A stretch of 64,000 bases of DNA from Euonymus europaeus (Eukaryota; Streptophyta; Magnoliopsida; Celastrales; Celastraceae), in contig OY756964.1 in the NCBI GenBank assembly GCA_963580455.1, positions 21,240,001-21,304,000 on the forward strand, read 5' to 3'. The position numbers and the translations under genes were made by a program. Of this stretch, positions 20,843 to 31,588 are shown piece after piece (positions within the stretch are counted from its first letter, which is position 1; the number at the start of each line of letters is the position of its first letter). Under the pieces are notes generated by a model. It did no database searches, had not been told where the DNA came from, and saw only the letters and a list, made by a program, of their open reading frames with translations.

Positions 20843-21287
20843 TTGTAATTGCCAGCCCTCTTTTGTAACAAGGTTCTTTCCTGATTGCATCGCCCAACTT
20901 TCTTTTTGTCCTGGCTACCCTTCTGATGTACTTATCATTCTGATATAGTCAGATTTAAGGTTTTTTTATTGACTTTGAATGACAATGTAATTGTTCCGAA
21001 GTTGGGCAAGATCTTTTCCTGGAACCAGTTATTTATATACTTTTTCAGATTCCTTGTTGCTGTTAAATAAAGATGGCATGTCGATTGCAGTGAGACAGTT
21101 GCTTTAGAAAGTATCAAAACACTGCCCATGCTCCAACTGCATTCAACTGTGGATACTATAATCATGTGTGCTTAGAATGACAACCCTACTGCTCGTTATT
21201 AGCTCGACAAAAACTCGTTTATATTAATTGAACCAAGTTCGGTCCAAGCTCGAACATTTTGGTCTGTCTACTTGTATTTGAGTTTGG

Positions 21288-21390
21288 TTTTCTGTGTTAT
21301 TTAGCCCAGATGGGATATTGCTAGGGCTTGTTGACAGAATTTGGGGAAGAACAGAGATTAAACAAGAATTGATACTTTTATTGATGCAAT
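21288..21390 (+). repeat. Direct repeat D, left copy (LTR-like)
   Basis: This matches 26231-26335: shared words are TCTGTGTTATT, ATTGCTAGGG, TTGACAGAATTTGGGG, GAACAGA and TTGATACTTTT, in order. The two copies flank the sugar-transporter gene in direct orientation. It may be a remnant of a retrotransposon terminal repeat. Confidence 0.55.
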
Positions 21391-21749
21391 CACAATCTGG
21401 TAACGGGATTGCTCGGGTGATTTTCATCCGATGAACCCATAAATCAACATAAATTTTGCAGAAAACAATTAAATATGCAGATTGCCCCTTGCCTAAACTG
21501 AGAATCTAAAAACACAAAATTGGAATAAGATTCTTTGGACAAAGGTGGAATCATACTCTCAAACATTTAAATATATAAACTGTTGCAAATGAAATTATAC
21601 ATTTATGATATGAATAACATCGTTCCCAGTCGGCGTAATGGGATAATTAAAATTTTCCAACAACGTTAATACAATGAAAAAGTAGACGATAAAAACAATA
21701 ATACCATGACATTTTAGACTTAGATTTAACACTGGTTTAGCCCTTGTTG

Positions 21750-24700
21750 TTATTGCCAGACATGAGTAATAGATGTTTGTATGTTTTCCAGTGTTCTTCC
21801 CTTTGTTTCAGGAACCAGCTTCCAACTGAACACAAACGTTAAACCACATACGCCAGCATAAATGAAAAATGTCCCTGCACTTAGCCAACACCAACCATGT
21901 AAAACCAATAACAATCTGATTTTCAATTCTGAGAGTTCAGGGGGAGGGGGGGGGGGGGGGGGGTGTGGAGAGAGAGAGAGACCTGCAGGGCTCCATTGCA
22001 TCATGAAATTGAAAGTATATGTAACAAGCCAGGAGGAGGACCAGTTGATTAAGGCCAACAGACTTCCAGCTGAACCCTTGACATTCATTGGGAAGGTCTG
22101 TAATTTGTGAAATAAGTCACATTAACTCCTCTTTCTGATATTAAAGTCCTGGTATGGTATTATTTCAAACACTATACCTCAGACATAATAATCCATGGAA
22201 TTCCTGCTATGCCAATTGAGTACAATGAGTGATATCCCTGCCATTGTTTTCACGTAAATCACTGTACAATCAAGTATCAGTTGTACTTAGGTTGTGGCAA
22301 GTTATTTACCGACAAGCCGATATATGCAAGAATAGGAGTGATATCCTTAAGATGGTCGATACCCTGCTTGTTTACGGTGGGAAAAAGTAGTTTGAGAAAG
22401 AAAGAAAATGACATATTGCAAGCAAACAAGCAATGGACGACATGAGCTTAATTTACTGAACCTGTAAGCAGAATGACAATCCTAAAAGGGAGCAACATAC
22501 GAATGTTCCAGCTGAAGAAATCTGCAAAATTGTCACATGTACATCACCATCAATCTCTTGCATGGCCAACTATTTTACAAACTTCAATTGAATTAATTTT
22601 CATTTAGACTAACCAGAAGGAGTGGCCGTCTTCCCAAAACATCCATTAAGAATAAGCCTACGACACTCGTTATGACCTGCAAAAATCATCATTTCAATAT
22701 ATTTGACATTTTCATTTTGCAGCATTCAAGATTCATTGTTGTGTGCTTGCATAAAGTACTGTGGGTGAGGAAAATGCAGTTTTTTGCATCGACAAGTACA
22801 TACCAATAGGATTGATACCGTAGAAGTTCCAATACTACTAGAAAAACCTGTAAAATATTAGAGACTGGCAATCACTTTCTAGTGTTCCTTCTAAAGTTCT
22901 ATTCCTAATATTGAAACAAAACTGAAATTCGTTCATTTACCAGTTTCCGTAAATATACTGCCACAGTAAGCTGACAAAGCTGAGACCCCTCCAAGCTGTG
23001 AGAGTAATATGAGACCTACTCCAATCTGAAGTAGTTTACGTACACATGAAGGATCAGATAACATAAGAGTGGAAAAAAAGTACATCGAGGATTGTCATAG
23101 TTTAGACTCACTGTAAGTGCATAAGCATATCTCTTCTGAAACAAATCATGGAATGTAGTTTTCGACTGCTGCACCAAGTCTTCTGTAATATTCTGGTTTT
23201 GAAGTCCGAGAGATGGTTTTCATCAGGAGGTTGAAAAGGTAAATATATAAAAAAAATTTGATAGATTACTCTGATATCTTCTGCTTCTTGAGATATATCA
23301 ACATTCTTGCCCCTAAGCAGTTGCAAAGTAGATTCAAACTCTTTTTCTCGATCACGCATCGCCTGCAGAAGGTATAATTCTCAACTTTTTCATCAATGCA
23401 TCAGCTTGTAGCATTTAGAAAACACCATTTTAGTGAACATTGCTACACAATCAAACTACAAAAGGACTTAACTTTTCGAATACCACAGATGCTAATGCTT
23501 TGAACGACACAGGTGTAAAGTAAATTAGACTCACCTGCCATCTAGGAGACTCTGGAATGAAGAATAAACCAATAAGTTGTATTACACATGGAATAGCACC
23601 TGGAATGGAAGATCAAGTAACTCTCGTTAAAGTTTAAACTGCTTTTGGATCATATAAAAGCAAAAAACAATGAAATCTTACCAATTAAAGCCAAGGTGCG
23701 CCAGTGAATGTTATTTCCGATGAAAAATACAGTCGCACTTCCATAAGTCACCATCAGCTGTACCATTTGAAAATAATATGTCCAACATGAAGAATGATTC
23801 GATTTGGCTGATTATATGAAAGGATGGTTCATAAATCACACTACCTGATTACATGATGAAAATGCTCCCCGGAGATCTTTAGGTGTTATTTCTGCAATGT
23901 ACACTGGTACCTGTTCATTATGCATAAATAAGGTGTTGCTAGTTTTTATCAAAAAAATAAAAGGTGTTATTGAAATAAGTGCTAATTAGTTACCACATAA
24001 GTAACAATCCCAACACCAAGTCCAACTAGCAGTCTTCCAGTGTCTAGAGCCAACGAATCCTAAAGAGAAAATTATACACAAGGAAAGTTGGACTCAATCA
24101 TGATGTTTCGCTTTTTGATGTGAAATTTCAGCAGAGTAATCCGTTGAGTTCATGATCAGAAAGCTTATATCAAACTTTCTAATTCCACAATGAAGTTGAC
24201 TCCAAAAAATTTCGTAATGCTCGATTGGATTTGAGAGGGATATGAAACTGAAAAGTAATTAGAGAAATAACCTTTGCGAATATTATTGACAGCCAGCCCA
24301 CGATAAAGAAGATATCAGAAAGCCACATTGCCTACTTCAAAAGGTTAACCAAATTAATTATATGAAACTTCGTCAAGCATGTAACATTTTTTACATCAAA
24401 ATTTTGAAGGTTAGCTTAGAGCTCAATAGAAGAGAAAACTTGCCCCTTTTCGACCAATGAGTGCAGCTACTCTCCCGCAGAACAATGCACCTATCATTCC
24501 TCCAATCGTCCAGGTTGAAACGAAAAATGAGTACTGCACTACGAAGGTTAACATGAACAACAAAGAATAGCCGTTTCAACGGAAAATATGTAAGGAAAAT
24601 AGGACTCAAGAAACTTAAACGAACTCGATGCCTATTAAATTTATAGCTTCATGATTTATTACATATTGTTAGCATGTAATGTCTTGTGAAATGTCAGAAG

Positions 24701-25799
24701 TTAAAACTGATTCCTTGAATCAGAGTGATTCATCTTTATTGCTAAATCACCACATTCAATGACTGTCCTTCACGTGTGTGTCGACCAAGTACAATTCGAA
24801 AGCTCATTTCTACGTGAATCATTAAACCAATAATCAAATACACCAGCTGAATTAAGAGCAGTAAACACAGAGTACTAACTTGTGCCACAGAGAGTCCCAA
24901 GTCTTCCATGATCCCAGACTCAGCGGAAGATGTGAAAGAAATCTGCAAATGCAAACAAAGACAAGAGTTCAAGCTCCAGTACTTGTCAATAATATTAACA
25001 AATACGCCACCAGCACCCATGAAGTAATTCCTGATGACTACTTTTTTTTTTTTTTTTTTTTTTGAAAGAGGTCATCGACCCGATATATTGCAAAACTTCG
25101 ACTGACGAAGAATACAAGACAGTGTTCAGAGCACCAAGGCCACCCATAACGGGGGAAATATACAGGGAAAATAAGGCAGGTAAATAAAAAGCTAACAACT
25201 TAAACATGAGATACGGACCAGGACCCAGGGACATAACTATTGACAGCACACCAGATGATCATAGAACACAGACCATCAGCTTAAAGAAGACAAAATGTCC
25301 CTAGAAAGCCAAGATATACACTCCTTATCCACCTGAACTGCAACGAGTCTGGGAATCTCTTCAACCCAAAACTTAAAAACAGGAGATTGCACAGCTAACT
25401 TGGCCAAACGGCGAGCCACTTCATTTTTGTGTCGATGCATGTGAATGATAGACTTCCAAAAATTTGGAAAGAATTCTACGAGCTTCAACGACCGAAGAAC
25501 GCCAACATGCTAATGGATGTTCACCATCCTTGATCGCATTAACGACTAAGGACGAACCTCCTTCGCATTTTATTAAACATTGGGTGTTCTTGTTAAAATA
25601 CATGTTCGAAGAAGAATATATAGATACTTACAGCACATCCATAGGAAAAGGAGCTACAAACGGCCACAAATGTGCTAAGAAGAACGAGAACAGTGGCGCC
25701 ACCTGAGGCATTGCTAGGCTTCTTTGTTCTTCTGGTACAGTGACCAGTATTATTCCACTCCAACAACAGCCCATCCTCCATGATTTCTTGGTTCTCCAT
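21750..25799 (-). CDS. ERD6-like sugar transporter (major facilitator superfamily), 18 exons
   Basis: Spliced, the gene gives about 477 residues, normal for ERD6-like (SFP/ESL) monosaccharide transporters, which move sugars across the tonoplast or plasma membrane. Exon 1 is 25799-25632 (MENQEIMEDG ... FSYGCA), exon 2 24942-24880 (GIMEDLGLSVAQ), then exons near 24535, 24335, 24058, 23912, 23759, 23599, 23360, 23190, 23028, 22853, 22680, 22536, 22360, 22230, 22109-21983 and 21874-21750. All phases agree and no stop interrupts. Signatures are GRVAALIGRKG after TM2, PESPRW before the central loop, LGRRPLLL, GIPWIIMSE and PETKGRT at the end. Exon 3 needs a GC donor (GGG|GCAAGT). The TM7 motif reads SQLGGVSAL where family members usually have QQFGGVNG, so two sugar-contact positions differ. 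Intron 1 carries a LINE; the last intron a poly-C tract. Confidence 0.85.
21946..21981. repeat. Homopolymer G(18) followed by (GA)n
   Basis: Eighteen consecutive G (C on the transporter strand) at 21946-21963 are followed by a GA run at 21968-21981. They make up much of the last, about 110-bp, intron of the ERD6-like gene, starting directly at its donor site. It is prone to length variation. Confidence 0.85.
25042..25610 (-). mobile_element. 5'-truncated LINE with poly(A) tail in intron 1 of the sugar transporter
   Basis: On the minus strand, two overlapping frames encode an RNase H domain: GGSSLVVNAIKDGEHPLACW, ARRILSKFLEVYHSH, then after a frameshift near 25440 HRHKNEVARRLAKLAVQSP. This matches the C-terminal RNase H of plant LINEs. 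A stop at 25276 is followed by about 210 bp of 3' sequence and a tail of 22 A (T at 25042-25063). The same orientation as the host gene means it is transcribed within the intron. No exact target duplication was found. The clean A tail suggests a fairly recent insertion. Confidence 0.8.
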
Positions 25800-26230
25800 A
25801 TGATATCTTATCAAAAAACAAACAAGAGTACAAAAAGTAACATTGTAGAAAACAGAACAAATGAAAATGAAGCTGAGGCAGAAAGAAAAGGACAGACTAA
25901 CCAACTCTCTCTCACATTGCATTATCACCACAAACAAGAATAGTTTTTTCTCACAAGAATTTGATGACATCTCTGGCATCATTCTCCTCTCTGTCTTATA
26001 TTTTAGAGACTGATGATTCCGTCACTCTACACTCGGCCAATTCTATATAAATCGACCAATCTCTTCTCTACAGTTGGTCCATCCATCAACTTCACTGCTT
26101 GTCCTGGTATGGGGGTAGCAGGTGGGGACAAACAACGAACCCGTGAAAAAGTAAAACCACGGTAGTACAGCAACAATAATGAAATGTATACTTACATCAC
26201 ACCTTAAGGTTTGAATCTCATTCTTTTTTC

Positions 26231-26335
26231 TCTGTGTTATTATCATACATCCAAATTGAGAATTGCTAGGGTTTCTTGACAGAATTTGGGGGAGAACAGA
26301 TATTATACAAGATTGATACTTTTTATTACAGGAAT
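26231..26335 (+). repeat. Direct repeat D, right copy (LTR-like)
   Basis: This is the partner of 21288-21390, about 4.9 kb away, on the other side of the sugar-transporter gene. A short CAATCTCTTCTCTACAnTTGG word also recurs at about 26060 and 26478 nearby. Confidence 0.55.
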
Positions 26336-27045
26336 ACAAGAAACAAGACGGGAGACTCACTTGCCTTCAGTTTACGGCATAGTTTAATTACAGTGTGAGT
26401 TTATGAATTTTTTTTTTGTTTGTTTGTTTTGTTCAAGATATGTATGAAGTAACATACACCGACACAATTATTTCATCAATCTCTTCTCTACACTTGGCCA
26501 ACTCTATGCCTCCGAATAAAGACAACCAAGTTTCTCTGTTTTCTTCTTTCTTGCTTGCTTTCTTGCTTTCTTTCTTTCTTTTAATTTTGTAATGATGGAA
26601 CAAGAGGGCCTACGAGCTTTTGCAGACCAGAGACAAAAACAAGAGTAAAGCAATGGATTACTTGCTTCGTGATTGTGATCCACCACTGTGACTTGGAAAC
26701 TGTTAGGAAATGTACTTCTAGATAGCAATATGGTTGTTCACTACTCTGCTCGGATTTGCCTTCGTTGGGACCTCAGTAGAAGCATGCTCGGTGTTCGGAC
26801 TTGTCTCATCATCTTGGTGGTGGGGTTATTTTGCTATTATCAAGGTCTATACTGGAGTTTGACAGAAAAAGAATATGAAAGATGCCTAATCTATGTATTA
26901 TCTCTTGTATGATCTGAAAGCTGTCATAATTACATTCAAGGAAGATAAGGATCTTATACAAAAAAACTATTCTACAAGCTTTGTATTCAACAATCTAATC
27001 TGTGTCGTTAATTATGCAAAACATCTTTGAATTTTTCTACCATCG
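26336..27045. other. Intergenic sequence
   Basis: It contains a (CTTT)n-like microsatellite near 26545-26581 and otherwise no recognised feature. The last part is the 3' flank of the receptor kinase gene. Confidence 0.35.
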
Positions 27046-28932
27046 TCATGAGTCAAGCGGACGATCATTATTTGTGCTTGAAGAACTGGACATATAGCTC
27101 CATCTAACACTGACAGGCTCACTATTAAGATATGCAGCAGGAATCGGGGTGGCAGGCATTTCGGCTTCCAATATATTCACAATCTGGTCCATGGTAGGCC
27201 TAGCATGTAAGATTGGATGAGCACAAAGAGTAGCTATGTAGACATATTGCTCCATCACTTCTGGCAGCCCCAAATCCGGCATATCTTTTTCGATGACATC
27301 CGAAGCTTTGCCTTGCTGCACCAGAGACCATGCCCAATCTGCTAAAAGCAAAGGGTTTCCTTCATTGTTTTCGTATGCTTTTTTCCCACTCAGAAGCTCA
27401 AGAAGCACAATGCCAAAGCTATAAACATCACTTCTCTCGGTTAATTTTCCATATAAGGCGTACTCAGGAGCTACATATCCAAGACTTCCAGCAACTCTGG
27501 TGCTCAAATGTGACATTCCTGCTGTGTTATTAAACTTTGCAAGACCAAAATCCGCAACTTTTGGGTCGAAAGTCTTGTCCAGAAGTATGTTGCTTGCTTT
27601 AATATCTCTATGTATGATGGTTGGATGCACACCATAATGTAAATAACACAATCCACGTGCTGTCCCGAGGGCTATCTTCTGACGAATCAGCCAGCTTAGC
27701 TTCTTCTGTCCAGTTTCAAAGAGATGATCGTAAAGGCTTCCATTATGCATCAAGTCGCAGACAATGATTCGTTGGTGACCGTCCATGGGATTTGTTGCCA
27801 TGCAATATCCTTTCAAAGCAACAAGATTGACATGCCTTACGCTTGCAATGATCTCCAATTCATGTTCAAAATTTGCATCGCCTGCTGCAGAACAGTTCTT
27901 GAACCTCTTCATTGCGACTTCAGTGCCATCGCACAGTACTCCCTTGTATACATTGCCATAGCCTCCCTTACCAATTATATTACACCTTGAGAAATTCATA
28001 GTAGCCCTTTTGATATCTTCTATTCTGAACTTGACCAAATTGGGACTTTTGCTGTACAACCCATGCCCAAAGACCAAGCCCGTCTCGTCTTTGACAGAAT
28101 TGTTCTTCTCTCCTTCAACAGCATTGTTCTTCTTGCTCCTGCATTTTCTGTGTATCGTCCAGACAAACCAGATCGACAATAAGGCTCCCAAGATTCCAAA
28201 CAGAAAACCCCTAACTACACCAGAAATAACAAACTTGTGCCCCTTTTTGGCAGAGGATTTTACTGCAAATTGAAGCTTCAACAAACATTTCGATGTCGCT
28301 TGATCAGTCAGTCCAAACTGATTAACAAAAGCAGCTGCATACATAAACATGTACACGGAACAATCCGTTGCACTCCAATTTCCAGATCCACCAAGATACA
28401 TTTTCCCAATACTTGACAAGATGTTGTTACACAACTCACATTTAGTACTATTCTCCAGCGACTGGTTGCAATTAAGCCTCACCTGATCCATCTCGGATGC
28501 TGGAATGCTGTTTTCAAACTGTGCCCTAGATGTTATATTTGCACAGCCCTTCCAGAACCACTCTGGATGATACCCACAATGAATTTGGATATCAAAATCC
28601 GGGGACAACTCGTCAACCACATTCTGGTATGTCTCCCAACATGAATGAGCAGTCACAGGAGATGGAAAGAAGTGCCCATTGGTCTTAAGATACTCTGATT
28701 GTACATAACGGATTCCTACAATAACTTGTTCACACCGAGAAGGCACGTCTGTAAGTGAAGGCCTCGAAGGAGTACCGGTGGCAATCTCGCGAAGAAGATC
28801 AAAGTTCAATGGACAAGAGATTTCACTAAGGTTTCTGTCTGAGTTTGTGAGACAATAAGCAGTGGAAAAACTGCAGAATAACACTGCTAAGCCTAATTTG
28901 AATGCAAAGAAGACGATGGAAATGAAGGCCAT
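27046..28932 (-). CDS. RKF3-type receptor-like serine/threonine kinase
   Basis: This intronless gene encodes 628 residues. Residues 1-27 are a signal peptide. The extracellular region (about 38-220) is cysteine-rich, with a WETYQNVVDELS segment, CGYHPEWFWKGC, CELCNNIL and N-glycosylation sites, the layout of the SPARK-type ectodomain of RKF3-like kinases. A transmembrane helix lies at about 234-259. The kinase domain (about 315-590) is complete: G-loop GKGGYGNV at 321-328, lysine 342 (VAMKRF), HRDIKASN at 441-448, DFGLAK at 461-466 and APEY at 488-491, so it should be active. It is a plasma-membrane receptor; the ligand is unknown. A truncated duplicate follows upstream at 29766-30455. Confidence 0.9.
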   Translation of the reverse strand: MAFISIVFFAFKLGLAVLFCSFSTAYCLTNSDRNLSEISCPLNFDLLREIATGTPSRPSLTDVPSRCEQVIVGIRYVQSEYLKTNGHFFPSPVTAHSCWETYQNVVDELSPDFDIQIHCGYHPEWFWKGCANITSRAQFENSIPASEMDQVRLNCNQSLENSTKCELCNNILSSIGKMYLGGSGNWSATDCSVYMFMYAAAFVNQFGLTDQATSKCLLKLQFAVKSSAKKGHKFVISGVVRGFLFGILGALLSIWFVWTIHRKCRSKKNNAVEGEKNNSVKDETGLVFGHGLYSKSPNLVKFRIEDIKRATMNFSRCNIIGKGGYGNVYKGVLCDGTEVAMKRFKNCSAAGDANFEHELEIIASVRHVNLVALKGYCMATNPMDGHQRIIVCDLMHNGSLYDHLFETGQKKLSWLIRQKIALGTARGLCYLHYGVHPTIIHRDIKASNILLDKTFDPKVADFGLAKFNNTAGMSHLSTRVAGSLGYVAPEYALYGKLTERSDVYSFGIVLLELLSGKKAYENNEGNPLLLADWAWSLVQQGKASDVIEKDMPDLGLPEVMEQYVYIATLCAHPILHARPTMDQIVNILEAEMPATPIPAAYLNSEPVSVRWSYMSSSSSTNNDRPLDS

Positions 28933-29765
28933 CTCTTAGTGAGAGTTTCAAAAGGAAATGAAAACTGTAGTCATGGCTTATTGATGGAACCACAATCTTC
29001 ACAATGTCTCAGCTTCCGTGGCCGGTTTTGGCAGGTAGTGGATGGGCGGCAACTGAGAGAAGAATTAGTCAGAAACAAAATGTACGTAGGAGTGAATGAT
29101 AATTTTTTTTTTACTGTAGTCATACAAAGCTCTTCCAGGAAATTACAACCCAACAATGAGTTTAATACAGTTTTTTTACTGCATCTCTAAATCAATCTCG
29201 TAAGATTCCAAGGACGAACATCTTTGTTCGCAAAATAACAACATAAGAGTTTCAAAGTAAACACACCCATGATTCCTGGTTTAGAACAAATAAACACTAT
29301 TTGTTAAGATGTAACTGTCAAGACAGAATTATGCTTCTTTTTTTTCTAGGCAGACAGAATTATGCTTTAAGCTGTCCCCTAACACGACAATGTTAGCGAC
29401 TCTCTCTGAACAAATAAGTCATTTTCAGTTCATTCTAGAACTTTCAAAATATTATCCAAAGAAAGAAAGAAAAAAAAACAATCTGTCAGCCTAAGATGAA
29501 AAAACTGTGATCATGATTTTCAATGTCCATGATACTCCATATAAATGTCTTGTATTTTTGCAAGGTGAGCTGGTGGATAAGGCACTTCACCCAAAAATTT
29601 CAAACTAATATACTTATTTAAGTCCATAGATTTTAGTGCAAGAGATAGACATTCCGATATGTATGAGGAGATACAATAAGAAAAATTGAGTGAGTTTGAG
29701 GACTAAAGAAGTGTAATGTAGCCCCACATCATGTGTCAACTTTTAGAGAATCAATGGAGTTGATA
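28933..29765. other. Intergenic sequence between the kinase gene and its pseudogene
   Basis: It holds the 5' flank of the receptor kinase gene. A short pair of AGACAGAATTATGCTT words around 29320 and 29350 is the only repeat seen. Confidence 0.3.
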
Positions 29766-30455
29766 ATAGACTTTCATTGTTGGCCTAGCATGTAATAATG
29801 GGTGTGAAGACAGAACTGCGACCAGAACTTACTTGTCCGCAACGTCAGGAGGACCCAATTCAAGCATGGTTTTATCGAAAACATCTTTATATTCTACCTT
29901 CCCTTACTAGTGACCAAGCCGAATCTGTCAAAAGCAAAGTTTCTCCATTGCCAAGAAAAGTAACTGCTTCCTTCCCACCCAGTAGCTCAAGAAGCGCAAC
30001 CCAAAACTGAAGACAGCACTTGTCTCTGTTAATTGGCCATGCAGAGCATACTCTGGGGAAACATAACCAAAAGAACCAGCTACCTTGGTGCTCAAATGGG
30101 AAAATCCGTCAGGACTGAACTTTACAAGCCCAAAATCAGCCAACTTTAGCTCAAATGTTTCATCTTGAAGTATGTTGCTAGGTTTAATATCCCGGTGAAT
30201 GATAGCAGGATTTAGCCCAAAATGCAAATAGGCCAATCCCCGTGCAGTTCCGATGCCAATCATTTGACGAATTGACCAACTAAGTTTTTTCTCCCATTCC
30301 ATTTATGTCGTCCATTGAGAAATTGTTTGCAGCTTTCTTGATTTCCTCATTGTGAACTTAACGATTGCGCTACTGGCACTACCCGTTTCCATCTCCAAAT
30401 GTGAAGCCATCTCATCGGGAATCACATTTCTTTTCTTCTTATCCATCGCTTGTTT
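29766..30455 (-). pseudogene. Truncated RKF3-type kinase pseudogene
   Basis: The minus strand reads a juxtamembrane-like piece (KKKRNVIPDEMASHLEM ... IVKFTMRK) at about 30450-30330, then jumps to [39 protein letters not shown] and [12 protein letters not shown]. The ATP-binding N-lobe, including G-loop and catalytic lysine, is missing between them. The C-lobe then frameshifts: SAWSLVREGR and HPLLHARPTM-like remains appear in other frames down to 29766. It is a dead tandem duplicate of the neighbouring gene; the region encoding its ectodomain is not seen. Confidence 0.85.
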
Positions 30456-30465
30456 CGTCTCCTAA

Positions 30466-31312
30466 GACCATCCACAGCAGTTACTCTAAACAGATTCTCT
30501 AAATTTCAGCAAAAATACACATTTTCACCAATTTACAGTTTTTGAAACAGTAATAACACACATCAGTTACTTTAAACGAATACTCTAAATCATTTAAATA
30601 TTTATTTTTTACAATCATTTTTTATTCAATTAAACCAATCTATTTTAGTACTATTAATGATCAAATAATTAATAATAAATAATTAACAATAAATAATCTA
30701 GGGGATCAAATGATATATAATCTATATATTAATACATACATAATTTATATAAATAATTTAACGATAACAGTGCATTGAAGTATTGAACCAGGGGTCAAAT
30801 GGTCAAATGCTAGTTAAAAATATAAAAAATGCCACAATAATCCACACAGAGGTGTCGTGCTTTCCTTGCAGGCAGGGGAGGAAAGGACAAACCATCGAAG
30901 CACCCAAAGGTCAAGTTTCGAAAAGAAGCCAGTAAGGTTGGGGAAGGTGGCTACTGGTGGGGAAGCGAAGGATTTGACCCAAATTGATGAGCATATATCG
31001 ATTGAGTCTTCTTTGAGGAGGGTGTACGGGTCTTGGGTTTGTTGTGGTCTGCATGGAGTACCAAGAGAAGAGAGAGATCAAGAAGACGATGACGAGAGAG
31101 TGAGATTGCTGGAAAAAGCAACAATTTTTTAATAATAAAAAAACCCAGTTGTGCTACAGTGCAACGCTGGAAGTTCAGATGCACTGTAGCACAACCGGGC
31201 TTTGCAGTGTGAATTACAGATACTGATGTGGATCAACTTTTCATAAAAGACAAAAAAAAAATACTCCAAATTAGAGTGCAGTGTCATTATAAAGAGACTG
31301 GTGTGGGTGGTC
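30466..31312. mobile_element. PIF/Harbinger-type non-autonomous element (847 bp)
   Basis: The ends GACCATCCACAGCAGT and, inverted, GACCACCCACACCAGT differ at two of 16 positions and are flanked by the 3-bp duplication TAA (30463-30465 and 31313-31315), as expected of PIF/Harbinger. The left third is AT-rich. 30843-31135 is more GC-rich, has an open frame of 91 codons (30857-31132) of no recognised family, and is preceded by a CTTGCAG acceptor-like word, so it could be captured host sequence. A strong hairpin follows at 31144-31199. Confidence 0.65.
31144..31199. repeat. 20-bp inverted repeat (hairpin) with 16-nt loop
   Basis: The arms CCCAGTTGTGCTACAGTGCA (31144-31163) and TGCACTGTAGCACAACCGGG (31180-31199) pair at 19 of 20 positions, with a 16-nt loop. 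It lies inside the Harbinger-type element. Confidence 0.85.
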
Positions 31313-31315
31313 TAA

Positions 31316-31588
31316 TAAACCTGACCATCACAACTTCTCCAAACAAGCCGCAGAAACACCCTGCCAGACACCCACCATATTTCAAATTCTCAATTCGATG
31401 TCTCTTCTTTGTATGAGAATTTCTCGGATCAAAATTAATTGATGACAAAAATCCAGCGGAGTGTGGATCTGTCAAGAAGAGTTATCCTCTAAATCCCAAA
31501 TGAGATGTTTTATGTAGGGAGGGTTTAGGAGGGTTAAATGAAGAGGTGAATTATCCTTGTATTACCCTTATTTGTTCATATTACGGTA
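31316..31588. other. Short intergenic segment
   Basis: No feature was recognised here. Confidence 0.3.

Noticed and set aside
27330..28273. Plus-strand open frames inside the receptor kinase
   Set aside because: They are antisense shadows of conserved kinase sequence.
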